Counted from the stretch's first letter, positions 22,955-33,592 are shown. The stretch: DNA of 64,000 nucleotides from Hirundichthys speculiger (GCA_018398805.1 JAGFBZ010000289.1:3613001-3677000); one strand, 5' to 3'. Program-made: numbers and translations. Notes: a model not told the origin generated them from the letters alone.

Positions 22955-24641
22955 TTACCTCTGTGGGGTAATTAACGGGACGACTTTGGTCCACCCCCCT
23001 TTTGTTGGGAGAGACAACTGCCAGAGCAGCATCGCTAAGACTAACGGGTTCGGGGCCCGCGTCAGGGGTGCCCAGCGCGTCGTTGAGTCTAGCGGTCGCG
23101 TGACTGACGGCAGAAACTGTGAAGAGATCAACCTCCTTTTCCGGATGTCCCTTCTCCATTTCCTGTAAAAACAATTTAATGTTTTTCATTTCGGTTTTGG
23201 TCAGGTACAGAACCTCTTGTTCGTCTTCTAAGTCGTCCCTAGTGTGTCTCGCATCTGAATGATCTCTCATTGGTGGGGGACGACGAGAAGTGGGCGGTGA
23301 CCGTTCTGACTGATATCTACCGTGGTTTTGGTTTCGATATCCGTGGTCCGAATGGTGAGGTACAGGTCGATCGTACCTGTTGTGTGGATACTTTCCCCGT
23401 TGGGGAGGCCCGTGAAATCCATCACGCCACCGTCGTTCGCTCGGTGGGGATCGTGGTTCACGGTCAGGCCAATAAGACCTGGCGCGGTTGGGTTCGCGAT
23501 TCGGTCGATTTGGGCTAGACGGAGGTGTGTGTCCTCGCCCGTGTTGTGGTGCAAACATAGGAGCAGGGGTTGATCGAGACGCTTTAGGTCTGGTGGCCCC
23601 TTCGAGCTCCATGGACAGGGGTTCTGCACTGATTGCGAATACGGCGTGGTCAGGGGGCTTGGCATGCGACTGTTTCTGCCTCTGGAAACCCAGACAAGCT
23701 AGCTCTCGTAGCTGTGCAATGCTGGAAGAGCGAGGGTTTGCCATGACCCCGAGATGGTGGCTCGTGGCGGGATGGAGATTTTGAACGAAGAGAGACTTGA
23801 AGTTCTGCTCTTCCTCCATCCCAGGCTCGTTACGAGTACCAAAATAGGCTTCGAGAAGTCTATAATAGTACTGTTGGGGAGGCTCTTGTCGACCCTGTTT
23901 GACCGTAAGCGCTGCTGTCAGACCACATTGAGATGCACTGTCGGAGAACTCTTTCTCCAAAGTTTGGCACAACCTGTCGAAATCTCCTTTAACGATTTCA
24001 GGTTGGCGATCGACGAATCGGCTGACTTCACGATTTGCCGTCAACTTAATCAGATAAATTTTGTCCTGGGTCGAGGCATCAGGGAACCTTTGCAGGTAGA
24101 ACCTGAGGTCTTCCAAGTATGCACGAGTGTCATTTATCGCTCCAGGAACGGGTTCAAACTTTGGTATGTGTCGGGCTAGCCTTTCTAATTCCCTGTCGGG
24201 GAGGCCCCGGGGAACCTGTTGAACCGCTGGGGAGGGCGACTGCCCTCGACGCATCGGGTCTAGGTTTGACTCACGAGGTTGATACGGGTTCGCGAATGGT
24301 GACATGAGTGGCGGTGAAGGAGGTTCACTACCAGCTCCTGGTACGCGAGGATCAGCCTTTAGTTCGATAGAAAAGGGCGGAGGTGTTCCAGCCGTTCTGG
24401 CTGTGAGGGACCTCCTCAGCTCTTTTCTAGCCGTCTCTAAATCTTCAGCTAAGCCGGTAATTTGGCGGTGGGCCTCTGTGAGCCCACGCTGAGTTTGAGC
24501 GAGCTGCGCCTGCAACAGTAGAACCTGTTCCTGTTTGGCGTCGAGTTGCTTACTGTAAGCGCAGCTCTCTTCCTGCGTAGTTGCAGCTATCCGTCGGACT
24601 TCTGTGAGTTCCCGATGGGACGCTTTACACGCCTCATCCAT
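22764..24641 (-). CDS. gag: Gag main frame
   Basis: A long open frame of 625 residues. Residues 1-80 continue a glutamine/glutamate-rich coiled coil. About 90-150 is a proline-rich linker. About 155-345 is a helical capsid-like region with HIPKFEPVPGAI, LRFYLQRFPDA, LIKLTANREVSRF and NEPGMEEEQNFKSLF, wording shared with Gag of many fish retroelements. About 360-480 is a highly basic Arg/Pro/His-rich stretch and no CCHC zinc knuckle is seen, so RNA binding may rest on basic repeats. The frame is uninterrupted. The true start is upstream: the N-terminal segment (24646-25167) is one frameshift away, near 24680. Structural particle protein by inference. Confidence 0.82.
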   Translation of the reverse strand: MDEACKASHRELTEVRRIAATTQEESCAYSKQLDAKQEQVLLLQAQLAQTQRGLTEAHRQITGLAEDLETARKELRRSLTARTAGTPPPFSIELKADPRVPGAGSEPPSPPLMSPFANPYQPRESNLDPMRRGQSPSPAVQQVPRGLPDRELERLARHIPKFEPVPGAINDTRAYLEDLRFYLQRFPDASTQDKIYLIKLTANREVSRFVDRQPEIVKGDFDRLCQTLEKEFSDSASQCGLTAALTVKQGRQEPPQQYYYRLLEAYFGTRNEPGMEEEQNFKSLFVQNLHPATSHHLGVMANPRSSSIAQLRELACLGFQRQKQSHAKPPDHAVFAISAEPLSMELEGATRPKASRSTPAPMFAPQHGRGHTPPSSPNRPNREPNRARSYWPDREPRSPPSERRWRDGFHGPPQRGKYPHNRYDRPVPHHSDHGYRNQNHGRYQSERSPPTSRRPPPMRDHSDARHTRDDLEDEQEVLYLTKTEMKNIKLFLQEMEKGHPEKEVDLFTVSAVSHATARLNDALGTPDAGPEPVSLSDAALAVVSPNKRGVDQSRPVNYPTEVSEDAPPPRATLVAQLDKKDEPADQNNSNGPGGTTCQPIYLPPHRKGFHSKILPVPHTGGHDNL

Positions 24642-24645
24642 GTCC

Positions 24646-25167
24646 TTAAGGAAGGCGCTTTGAGTGGCGATTGTCCTGATCGCGTTCGTTTTTCTCGATT
24701 TCTAAGGTTGTGATAGTGGCTTCGCACTCGTCCATTTTCTTTCTGGCCTCATCCCGCTCGGCTACGAGCTGGGCCATCTGAGCGTTTGTTTCGCTGAGCT
24801 TGGACTTGTACTGTTCCACTTGGGTTTCAAGAAAAGAGTTGGTTTTCTGCGATTGGGTTATTTTATGCGAACGTGACTCGAGTGAGCTACGTGCCTTTCC
24901 TAGCAGAGCTTGTGCTGTTAGGAACTGGGAAGTTAGCAAAATCGTCATGCTACCTAACATTTTGGTCAGAGCTTTGTCTTTCGGAGGGTTGGTGAGTGCC
25001 TCCGCTATTAGGTCTGACAGTTTTGAGTCGATTTCGGTGGTGGTTAATCGCTCAATGTGTTCTTGATAGCCAGGATTTAGCTTCCCCGTGAGTTCGGTTA
25101 CAGCTAATTCCAGGTTATCAAAGATGGTTCCGTGGCTAGAACCGTCAGAAGGGTCTGCATCTGCCAT
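24646..25167 (-). CDS. Gag N-terminal coiled-coil frame
   Basis: A 173-residue frame starting MADADPSDGSSHG after the leader, with an ATG that is the best candidate for Gag translation start. Residues 60-170 show strong heptad character and many Glu, Lys and Gln residues (TQVEQYKSKLSETNAQMAQL), so a long coiled coil is likely. It ends at a stop just before the 22764-24641 frame, which picks up the same type of sequence, so one small indel near 24680 probably splits a single Gag frame of about 800 residues. Coiled coils at the Gag N-terminus occur in some retroviruses such as foamy viruses; here the function is inferred. Confidence 0.7.
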   Translation of the reverse strand: MADADPSDGSSHGTIFDNLELAVTELTGKLNPGYQEHIERLTTTEIDSKLSDLIAEALTNPPKDKALTKMLGSMTILLTSQFLTAQALLGKARSSLESRSHKITQSQKTNSFLETQVEQYKSKLSETNAQMAQLVAERDEARKKMDECEATITTLEIEKNERDQDNRHSKRLP

Positions 25168-25229
25168 TTTCTCCGTTGTCTGAGCTTTGTTGGCAGTTTC
25201 CTTAACTTCTTTAGCTTCGTGCCACCTAG

Positions 25230-25980
25230 CTAGCCGAACGTTGGTTCTGGCTTAGCCTAATCTGTTCCACTTAGTTTGGCTTAAATTTGGAAACCAATCT
25301 ATCTAGCTTCAGTTAGCGCTTAGCGTCCTAGCCTAGCTACCTAACCTTGCTAGCTTAGCTTCCTGACTTCCTGAGCCACAAACAGCCTAGTTAGCTTTGG
25401 TTAGCACTTAGCCTACTAGCCTAGCTACCTAGCCTAGCCTAACCTAGCTCAACTAGCTTAGCTTCCTGACTTCCTGAGCCGCAAACAGCCTAGTTAGCCT
25501 TGGTTAGCACTTAGCCTACTAGCCTAGCTACCTAGCTTAGCCTGACCTAGCTTCACTAGCTTAGCCTCTTGACTTCCTGAGCCGCAAACAGCCTAGTTAG
25601 CCTTGGTTAGCACTTAGCCTACTAGCCTAGCTACTTAGCCTAGCCTAACCTAGCTTCACTAGCTTAGCCTCTTGGCTCGATTAACAACAAAAAAAAAATT
25701 AGCCTAGTTAGCTTCGGTTAGCACTTAGCCTCCTAGCCTAGCTACTTAGCTTAGCCTAACCTAGCTTAACTAGCTACCAATAGCTGAGTTAGCACTTAGC
25801 CTCCTCGCTTAATGAACTACAAAACAGCTGAGCTAGCTCGTGTTAGCACCTAGCCTCCTAGCTTAGCCACCTAGCTTAGCCTGACTTAGCTTGATCAGCT
25901 ATGAGTTGACCTGGTTAGCTTCAGTTAGCATTTAGCTGGCTGAGGGCTTAGCTGAGCTTCTCTGACTATCAACGTAGCCT
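25230..25980. repeat. 103-bp minisatellite rich in CTAGC words
   Basis: GACTTCCTGAGCC occurs at 25365, 25468 and 25571, and a diverged version at 25674, giving a constant 103-bp period. Within each unit shorter words such as TAGCCTAGCTAC and GGTTAGCACTTAGCC recur, so the unit itself looks built from about 10-bp subrepeats. Copies become irregular towards 25980. It lies in the leader of the LTR element, between primer site and Gag. Confidence 0.92.
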
Positions 25981-27444
25981 ATACTGACCCCTAGTGGTCA
26001 CTTCCTCAGTGCTGCAGCTCTCTATGGGTCGAATTATCACTCCTGTTTGATAGTCGACCTTATACAGTTTTGGTTAGACTGCTCAATCAAATATGTTCAC
26101 GAGAATGTGTCATTCAATAATCAGAGGTGATCTGCTGTTGTCTTTCTTGGGACAAAATTATTACATATAGTGCCTTTAGCACCAACTTGGTTATTCTGAC
26201 AATAACCACAAGAGGGTGGCGTTTCTCCACCTGCAAACGTGGGGTTTCGTCACGGAGGGTGTTACCAGTGCGATGACGTCGTCACGTCACGCCCTGACTC
26301 CGCCCACCGTGAGGTTCCCAACTGTAATGCGAGTCACTTCACCTCTGGCCAGCGGCCAGAAACAACATGCAGAGCTCACGCGTCGCGTGTGCGCGCAGCT
26401 GCTCACAAAAATGACTCTACGTGACACAAACTCAAAAGCGTTAGTTAATTCAATAACTCTTGACACAAACTGAACCCAGCGGGTTCTCAACTTCACCTCT
26501 GCTTTAAAAGTTTATCAACAACTCAGCCTCGGCTGAAACACAATACTTTGCGCGTTTGCTCGTGCCCTCCAGCACGCGCGAGTGGAAGACGTTCAGCTTC
26601 TAACTCGGATTTTCTTGGGCCTGATCGCCCCTGTCTTCTGCTTTAGAAGTGATTACCAACTGGCCCTGCCACACGCGAATCTCAAGCAGCTCAAAATTTG
26701 TTTTCGCTTTAGAAGTTTCACACTTCAGCTGCTTTCGTGTGAGCGGGTCAAAGCGCGTCAGCGCGTGAACGCGCCTGGCTCGAGTCGGCTTCGCCAAATG
26801 ATCACAGATCGTGTCCCGACCCCAGTTTCCTCAGAAACTGTTGTCTGGACTTTACTACTGTGACAACAAATAAATAAATTCTCTCTTCAGACGTTGGTCT
26901 GAGAGAACGATAGTTTCTGCAGCTTTTTGGGTGCAGAACCGGACGGCCCGCGGGCGGGGTCGTTCTTCCGTGTTCTCTCACGGTTACAAAGGAGGATTTT
27001 CGTTACCACACTGGATTGCTTTCCGCGCTTTCGCGAAGCAATATTTTTGTGGCGACAACGCGCAAAAATGAGACAACGAATTTCTGGTTAGCTACGCCAG
27101 ATACGTCGCTCTGCTGAACCTCGTGCACGCGCCGGATTTCCGCGGACACGCGCAGGAGCGCTTCAGAGCAGCACGAAATTTCAGGAATACGCTGAAACTT
27201 CGCCTGCTGGGGCCCTTTTCAACAAAATCTTAAACATGCATGCATAACATTAGAACGTGTTCAACACTGAGTCCAGCGACTTATACAGCGGCCTCACGGG
27301 CACGCGCTTCGTAGCTGCAGCTCTCTCTGTGTCTGCTCACAGGAGAAAAAGCGGGGGGGTTTGGTCTGAGCGCAGCTGCGCGCCTCAGAGCAAACTTTAG
27401 ATCAGCGGACTTTCAGATTGATTTTCCAACAGCGTCGCAATTCG

Positions 27445-27462
27445 TCCCATCTGGCCGTGCCA
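27445..27462 (-). promoter_or_regulatory. Candidate primer binding site
   Basis: On the minus strand, 7 bases after the 5' LTR end, the sequence TGGCACGGCCAGATGGGA begins with TGG, as expected for pairing with a tRNA 3' CCA end. I cannot assign the tRNA. Position supports the call; sequence alone does not prove it. Confidence 0.4.
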
Positions 27463-27469
27463 ATAATAC

Positions 27470-29341
27470 TGTAGGGGTACTCGTGTGACTTTATTAATAT
27501 TTTAATAATTACCTAGGGTGCCACCGGCTTTTGTTAAAAAGACGGAAAACTTACAAGAACAAATGAGTCACAACTTGTAGTGGGTTCTTGAACGAGTTGG
27601 ATTGGCCATGGAAAATCAGTCATCAGAGTCGCTAATACGTTGTACAACATTTATTTAGACACAGACAAGAACGCAAAACATATAAGACATTCATATATAT
27701 ATATATATCTACAAACAGGCACATCAACATCGCGAATTCTTCATATTTGGCTATAGCGCATGACAGGAAGTGACGATAGAGAGAAGAAGGAAGGAAGAGA
27801 GAATCATAACAAAAAAGATGGCGGGTACGAACGGGTTGCTAACAGCTAATCTGTTATCAAAGTGAACAAATTAATAAAGAGGGGCAATTCTCGAACTAAT
27901 TAGCTGCCGAATAATGGGGAAGTGTGGTCCGGACGTGGTCCGTGACGCACGGACCGGTCGGAACCGTCAACACTGGGAGACCACCAAATCTGATTCTCTG
28001 TCAGCCTTACCCTGGGCGAGTCTGGCGGCTTACTGTCGTAGGCGCATCGGTTTTGGCACGGTTCGCAGTGGTGTCCTCCGGAAACCGTGTCTGGTCGATG
28101 GCTCTCTTTGAAGTCCCTGGAGTCAGGTCTCCGGACGTAGCGCGTGACTCGGCGGGTCGTACCGCTTTCTCCCGTCTGGCAGGCGAGTTGGTCCCGTGGC
28201 CTCTGACTTCGGTCGACAGGAGCCGGCAGTTAACAGTTCGATTGCCCGTCAAAAAAACTGACGTGAAGGCTTACAAAAGAAAACTTGTTCTCAACTTACA
28301 ACTAACGTTTGTTAGTTGCAATTATGCAGTGATCGTTCTATTACAGTCGATGGGCACGACTATAAAGCTTCTGTAAAAATGAGGGCTGGAAAAAGGGTGT
28401 CGAAACAAAGTAACAACTTAAACAACCAAAAAGGATTTCAGAGTCTTTATCCGCGCCACCAAAGTTTCAAAGAAAATAAAATAAAAGAGGGAAAGTTTCA
28501 GAATTAAGAGGTAAGAGACAAGAGCAAGAATAAGAGGACAAAGAGCGAAGAGAGTAGAGAAGAGGGCCGATCCGGCTTTAATACTCCCTGAATATTTCAT
28601 GAGCGTTTATGCAAATAAATGGGGTAGGATCCATATTGTCCAATCAGAAGATGGGGAATTTTCCCGCCGGAATCAGGCGCACTGAATTCTGGGAGACGGA
28701 GTCCTTGACCATTTGTAGTCCACAAGGTTTAAACAACATTTAAACCGTTAGTAACTTAATTATCAGGATGAAATAACATATCACAGTTATGTCACACAGA
28801 ATAATAACTTTTAACCTTTCATTTAACAAACTGTCCTGTGGAAGAGAGAGTTATAAATGACGGGAATTTTAACACACAAAATTAACCAGCTTAACTTCAC
28901 AGTCTTCGTTATATGATCTTGAGTTATAACATTTTAAGGAAATCAGTGATAGTTTTGTTTGTCCTGTAAGAAAATTGTTTATATATATATACTTTTTATC
29001 GTCTGTTTCAGAAGACGGGAAGAGAGATTTCTGTCTGGGGTGCGCTTCTTTCACAAGCAGCGTGCTTGGGGGTTTTATCGACTCTTTGTGAGGGTCTTGC
29101 ATTCCGGGTGTCATCTGAGAAATGTTTAAGGCTTTTGCTAACCTTCGGCTGAGCGTTGTCATGGCAACGTGGGTTTTATGGTTCCCAGATGGTCCTGGGC
29201 AAGAGTTTGCCATGACAACAGCATTCTTGAGTTTATCGACATGCCTTGGTGCTCGGTCCGGTTGGTACCAGAGGTTGAAAAGTTGTCAGGGCTGCAGAGG
29301 CTTCAATTTTAATGAAATACACTCCGAAGAGGGATCCTACA
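27470..29341 (-). repeat. LTR (5' LTR of the minus-strand element)
   Basis: 1872 bases, direct repeat of 17985-19855 with TGTAG and CTACA ends. The promoter-like block is conserved: CCAAT in the 28640 region, octamer just left of it and TATTAAAG at 28576-28583 (minus strand). On this strand, transcription would run from here through Gag. LTR differences include a shorter TA run near 27695 and small changes at 28400-28460 and 29030-29130. Confidence 0.92.
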
Positions 29342-30549
29342 GAGTGTTAGCCCATTTTAAATGGCAACATAAATGGAACCTGCAAATTGAGTGGCAAATC
29401 AACGAATAACAGTTCAAAGTTGCTACTTGTTCTGCTGCTGTTGCTGGGGTGGATCGCTAACTAGCATGTTGTAGCTACATGTTATGACATAACATGCATG
29501 CCCTGTTCTATAGCCTGTCAACATTCAAAAGCAAAGAAATAACTTAATCACAATCTAGAGCAAATTTACTAATCACCACATTTATAAATACTTTATAACG
29601 CTACACAGCATCACTTATTCAGCGTCATACTAACTGTGATATTGTATATCATAGTAGTTAAGAGATGGGCAGCAAAGAAACTTTTAGGCCAGTCTGTCAG
29701 TATTTTTTTGGATAAAATGTACTTCTGTGAGCAACTTTACCATGTTTGAAATGTATTTGAATAATTACCTATGAAGACAAGCAGACTGACTGACAAATAT
29801 TATGCTCGGCTACATGATGGGTATCTTCAGCATGTTCTATTACTCTCACTGTATAACCCACTCTTATTTTGCAAACTCGGGTCTACACTTGGCGATGAAT
29901 TAGCGCAATGCTAACACAGATAACAGTTGTAAAACATAAAAGTGGATGACAGAGCAGAAGCTTTCAGCTCATGAGCACAGCCCTGTCCTGTCCTGCTGTT
30001 TATCCTAAGGATCCCTCAGGTGTGGTGTGAGTGTTGCACTTGAAGCTGAAAAGTGACGATGGCAGCGGCCAGAGGACCAGAAGAGGACCAGAACAGGTCC
30101 GCAGAGCGCTGCCTGCAGCAGCTTCTATGAAGCGGTGTCATCATATACGAGTGCCAGTAAATATGAACACAGTACTGTGAGGATTAGCTTCTATTGCGTG
30201 GCGGTCGCTGCCATTTTCCTGACTGTTAACATCCGGTGCAACGTTCACTTCAGCACGTGTAGGAGCGAAAAGAAAACAATAGTTAGCATGTCACTGCTAC
30301 GCACTCTCATAATGATACAAAATGTTGAAAGAGCAAAGAAAATTTAAGAAAGATAACGCAAGTAATTATGTGTGTCTTTGCCAGGACAACTTATTTTTTA
30401 ATGCCAATTACAATCAAATTTATTGCTTTTTAATGCTTTTTAAGGCCTTATTTTGAGCGAAATCAATATAATGACTTTTAATGCTTTTTAATGCCCTGCA
30501 GAAACCCTGGTTTAAAAAAACACTCTAACTGAATAATCTTTGAATGAAG

Positions 30550-30740
30550 CAGAATTTAGCAGAAGGTCTCAGTGTAATGGACTAAAAGCTGAAATATGCC
30601 AACCACAGCTACAGTGAGCAAGATGGGGAATAAAAATAAGTGAGAATTGTCAATTCTCCTCAACTGCCAAAATGCTCATGATAAAGAGGGCCAAAATGTA
30701 TTAAAGAAAGCCAGATATTTAAAAGCTTATTTAAAAATCA
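30550..30740 (+). repeat. Diverged repeat, copy 1
   Basis: This segment and 33176-33370 share ordered blocks: GCAGAAGGT-TCAG, GCWGAAATATG, a GCAA-ATG-ATAAAATAA-type stretch, and ATGTATTAAAG at the end. Homology is evident but old. No TIR, tail or coding frame is visible. It is an unclassified local or dispersed repeat. Confidence 0.55.
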
Positions 30741-30824
30741 GAAGTCAAAGTGTAAATGTCCAGAGGGGGTTGAACAAGATAATGTGTTGTTCAAAATAGT
30801 GGATGGTAGACAGGAAGACTGTGG

Positions 30825-31085
30825 GTTTTTACTCTGGCAGCAGTGGTGCAGTGGTGTGCAGTGTGACATTACTGTCTCCTTCTGGGTATATTTATGTATG
30901 GAGTTGGCATGTTTTTCCTGTCTTTGTGTGGGTTTTCTTTGGGTGCTCAGGTTTCCTCCACAGTTCAAAAACATGACTCAGGGGATTCATTTGTGGCAGC
31001 GGCTCAGAGATGCTTACTGCTGAACCACAGGAGCGAACTCCGCAGTTACCTTCCAGCACTGTCACAGAACACATTATCTGGATGA
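30825..31085 (-). repeat. CATC-tail retroposon, old copy
   Basis: The minus strand of this segment matches the same repeat seen at 36956-37328, for example GTTTTTGAACTGTGG and the block antisense to GTGTGGGTTTTCTTTGG. It starts near the GTGGTGCAGTGG end and has lost its tail. Strongly diverged, no TSD found. Confidence 0.6.
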
Positions 31086-31557
31086 CACTAAACGATCAGT
31101 AATCAGGTCTCTGGTTACCATACGATGGGGTTGGAGTCATAAAGCTCTTTAAACACCTCCATGATTCTGAAATGCAAGTATTCATTAAAAAGTCAGAAAT
31201 CTAACAAAAGCATTACTTATGTGCTTGTTCTTTCTTTTTCTTCTTGTTCATCATGACTTGCTCTCGATTTCTCTTGTCTTTAACCATTCTTTTTTTAAAT
31301 AGTGACTAAAATGTAGACAGTGGTTTAGGTCGCCGTATGACAAGTACGCTGAACTGATTTCTTAATAAATATTTAATCAAACTTAAAACATGGTCATTTG
31401 TATCAGAACAATAGCCACTGACAATCATTACTCAACAAACACAAATAAAGAACAGGGTGTCACTGACCAACTGCAGAGAGAAAAAGGACTTAAATTACAA
31501 AAAGAACCTTCAGGTAAGTGTGCTCATTTACTTATTTATTTTCTTTAAAGTCAGTAA

Positions 31558-32021
31558 TTACACTCCTACTACTACACCCTCCACAGTCAGAGGTCCTCCT
31601 GAAGCTTGAACCTCTGGTAGAAGCTTGACCTCAGATGGGGGGTCCAGGAGCAGCAGAGCCTCCTTCCTGAGATTGTCTGCACCTGCTACCGGGTAGCTTC
31701 TAAAAAACAATGTTTCCCTCGTGATGACGATGTAGTAGGGGGGGCATCTCCCCTTCAAGCTGTACCCTTTTATCATGTAATGCCCCCGTCCTTAATTTTG
31801 TGGCCGAATTCTTCAAAAAGTGTAACTTTTGTCACACGTTCTCCATCTTTGATGGCTGCAAAAATATTTTTTCTTACAATAGCTGGTGTGGCCGAATAGG
31901 TGCTGAAGTTCCAGGAAATCACCCTGGGTACTTCTTTAGTTGCCACTACAGCAACATGAAGGGTGGGTGGTTTGGAGTAGGGAGTTGTGGGGCGGGTGTC
32001 AAGGACCTTCCTCAGTGCCAT
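31558..32021 (-). pseudogene. OB-fold-like protein fragment with a frameshift
   Basis: Two abutting minus-strand frames (32021-31773 and 31776-31558) read as one protein segment broken by a one-base shift near 31778. The first has LHVAVVATKEVPRVISWNF and ERVTKVTLFEEFGHKIKDGG; the second continues with MIKGYSLKG and YYIVITRETLFFRS. Alternating beta-strand patterns with KVTLFEE and FFRS resemble OB-fold modules seen in uncharacterised fish proteins, possibly nucleic-acid binding. A CATTCCAG just before the first ATG looks like a splice acceptor, so this may be a lost internal exon. I do not recognise the gene. The composition (balanced, no low complexity) supports a real former coding sequence. 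Confidence 0.45.
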
Positions 32022-32030
32022 TCTGGAATG

Positions 32031-33592
32031 ACAACAGTGCTTGTACCATTACAAATTATGTTATTAACACATATTAGTCATGTAACATATAAAGAATGTG
32101 TATTTCTTTAGTGTTTTTTTTTTTTTTTTTACAATATTATGTTTTTCAAACGTGTTTTTCGATGTAATGCTGAAGTGGAGCCCATTAAAATTGAAATCCC
32201 CAGTGTGTAGTTTAGGTAACACGTAGTTTATGGAAAAACTGCTTTAGTTTTTCTCGTCTGATCTGATCATCATTGGTTCTGTTTGTGAGCTCCTGACAGT
32301 GTTGCAGCAGCTACTGTAATCAACTCTTTCTATTGTCTTTTATGGCTCAGTTGGCTACAGATTATATTCCTCTGCTGCTCTCCCTCATCACCAGCAGATA
32401 ACAGCTGGATCCATTTTAGTTTCTAACAGCTCTTTTGGTATCTTACCGGTAACCTGTTGTCACTGCAGGTAGATGACGGTGATAGGCGAGGAGAGGAAGG
32501 ACAGGCTCTACGATATTCATTTAATGCAGCATAAATGTATTGCTATAAATGACATCTGTACAACTTTAAAATACATAAGTATTAACCCTTCAAGCACCAA
32601 AGCCGCAAAATTGCGACAAGCAACATTGACTCGTTATAAAATAAAGAGGTATCACTGAATTTGAATTGAAGGACATGAATTAAGCAAAACGCCTAAAATA
32701 ACATACACAAATTAAAATGATTGTAACTTCTAAACTGTTCTGTCCACATGGATGCATTAAAGTGTTCCAGAAAGAAGACACTGTAGTTTCTTGTGAAACT
32801 GTCAGGAACACTCTGGGTGGTACAGAGACAGAGTAATGCAACTCTGAAGTCAGTAAAAAATGTAAAATTTTGTTTCACCTGAAATAAAAAATGGCTTTCA
32901 GGATGAATAACAGTCTGGATATTATGTAAATAAGGTATTTGACAATATGAGGGTGTTGGGACCCTATATCTGAACATGTGTATCAGATTTGAAGAAAATA
33001 GCACAAATTATGACCATCCTACAGTGGTCTTTTCATGAAAAAAATCCAGGCGCAACTTAATCCAACAAAAAAAGGTATTTTTTCTTTTATATTTTGGTAT
33101 CTTTTTTTATCAATTGGAGTTAAAAAGAGGGGTGAAGTGCAAGAGGTTAAAAAATCTTTCCTGAATATTCTCAACATAGCAGAAATAAGCAGAAGGTGTC
33201 AGCAGATGGTACTAACAGCAGAAATATGACAAGCCCAGTTATAGAAGCAATATGATGACTAAAATAAAGTCAGGAGAATGCAAAATACTCCTAAATCGGC
33301 AAAATGAAAATGACAAAGAGACCCATAAATGTATTAAAGTGAAGTAGTTTAAATTCATCAATATCTGAAAAAGTCAAAGAAACAATGTTTAAAAACAAAA
33401 AAAAAAAAAAGCTGAATTTTTTCAAAGCAAAAATGTTGAAATTGCCAACAGGTTGTAGAAGTAACTATTACTTTTGTAACATTCAGAAAAAAATCAGAAA
33501 AATGTATTCAAAAATCTCAGAATTTAGAAGACGATCTTAGCAGAGTTTGTTGAACAAGTGCTCGTCACTTCTAAATTCAACTTAGATGAATT
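32031..33592. other. Gene-free stretch with a repeat copy
   Basis: No gene seen. It includes a T run at 32110 and the second copy of the diverged repeat at 33176-33370. Confidence 0.5.
33176..33370 (+). repeat. Diverged repeat, copy 2
   Basis: Partner of 30550-30740 in the same orientation; see that entry for the shared blocks. The ends ATGTATTAAAG agree exactly. Confidence 0.55.

Larger units (their letters stand above)
25168..27469 (-). other. Long leader between primer site and Gag
   Basis: About 2.3 kb without a coding frame, unusually long for a 5' leader. The part near Gag (25230-25980) is a 103-bp minisatellite. The part near the LTR (about 26200-27469) is CpG-rich compared with the rest of the window and contains many CGCG and GTGACG words, so it may act as a promoter or packaging region. 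Small open frames on both strands have no domain signs. Confidence 0.6.
17985..29341 (-). mobile_element. Complete LTR retroelement insertion lacking RT
   Basis: Two nearly identical direct repeats of 1.87 kb bound an 11.36-kb unit flanked by the 4-mer GAGT (17981-17984 and 29342-29345). The LTRs begin TGTAG and end CTACA. A polypurine tract beside the left LTR and a TGG-starting candidate primer site beside the right LTR set the orientation as minus. In minus-strand order it holds a long leader with a minisatellite, Gag, an aspartic protease frame, and broken integrase. The 500 bases between protease and integrase are too short for reverse transcriptase and RNase H, which I do not see anywhere. 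No envelope frame is visible. It is an endogenous retrovirus-like or Ty3/gypsy-like element; the clade is uncertain because RT is missing. Confidence 0.9.
17226..30509. mobile_element. DNA transposon interrupted by the LTR element
   Basis: The left end reads CAGGGTTTATGCATGTCA from 17226. The right end, on the other strand from 30509, reads CAGGGTTTCTGCAGGGCA; about 15 of the first 18 bases agree. Both are flanked by GTTTA (17221-17225 and 30510-30514), a possible 5-bp TSD. The LTR element (17985-29341) lies between, with its own 4-bp duplication, leaving about 1.9 kb of original transposon. No transposase is visible. The right part is rich in TTTTTAATGC words. The 5-bp duplication would fit some hAT5-like groups, but I cannot assign it firmly. 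Confidence 0.5.

Noticed and set aside
25230..25980. Possible CRISPR-like array
   Set aside because: The repeats are contiguous, degenerate and without spacers, and the host is a eukaryote. It is a minisatellite.
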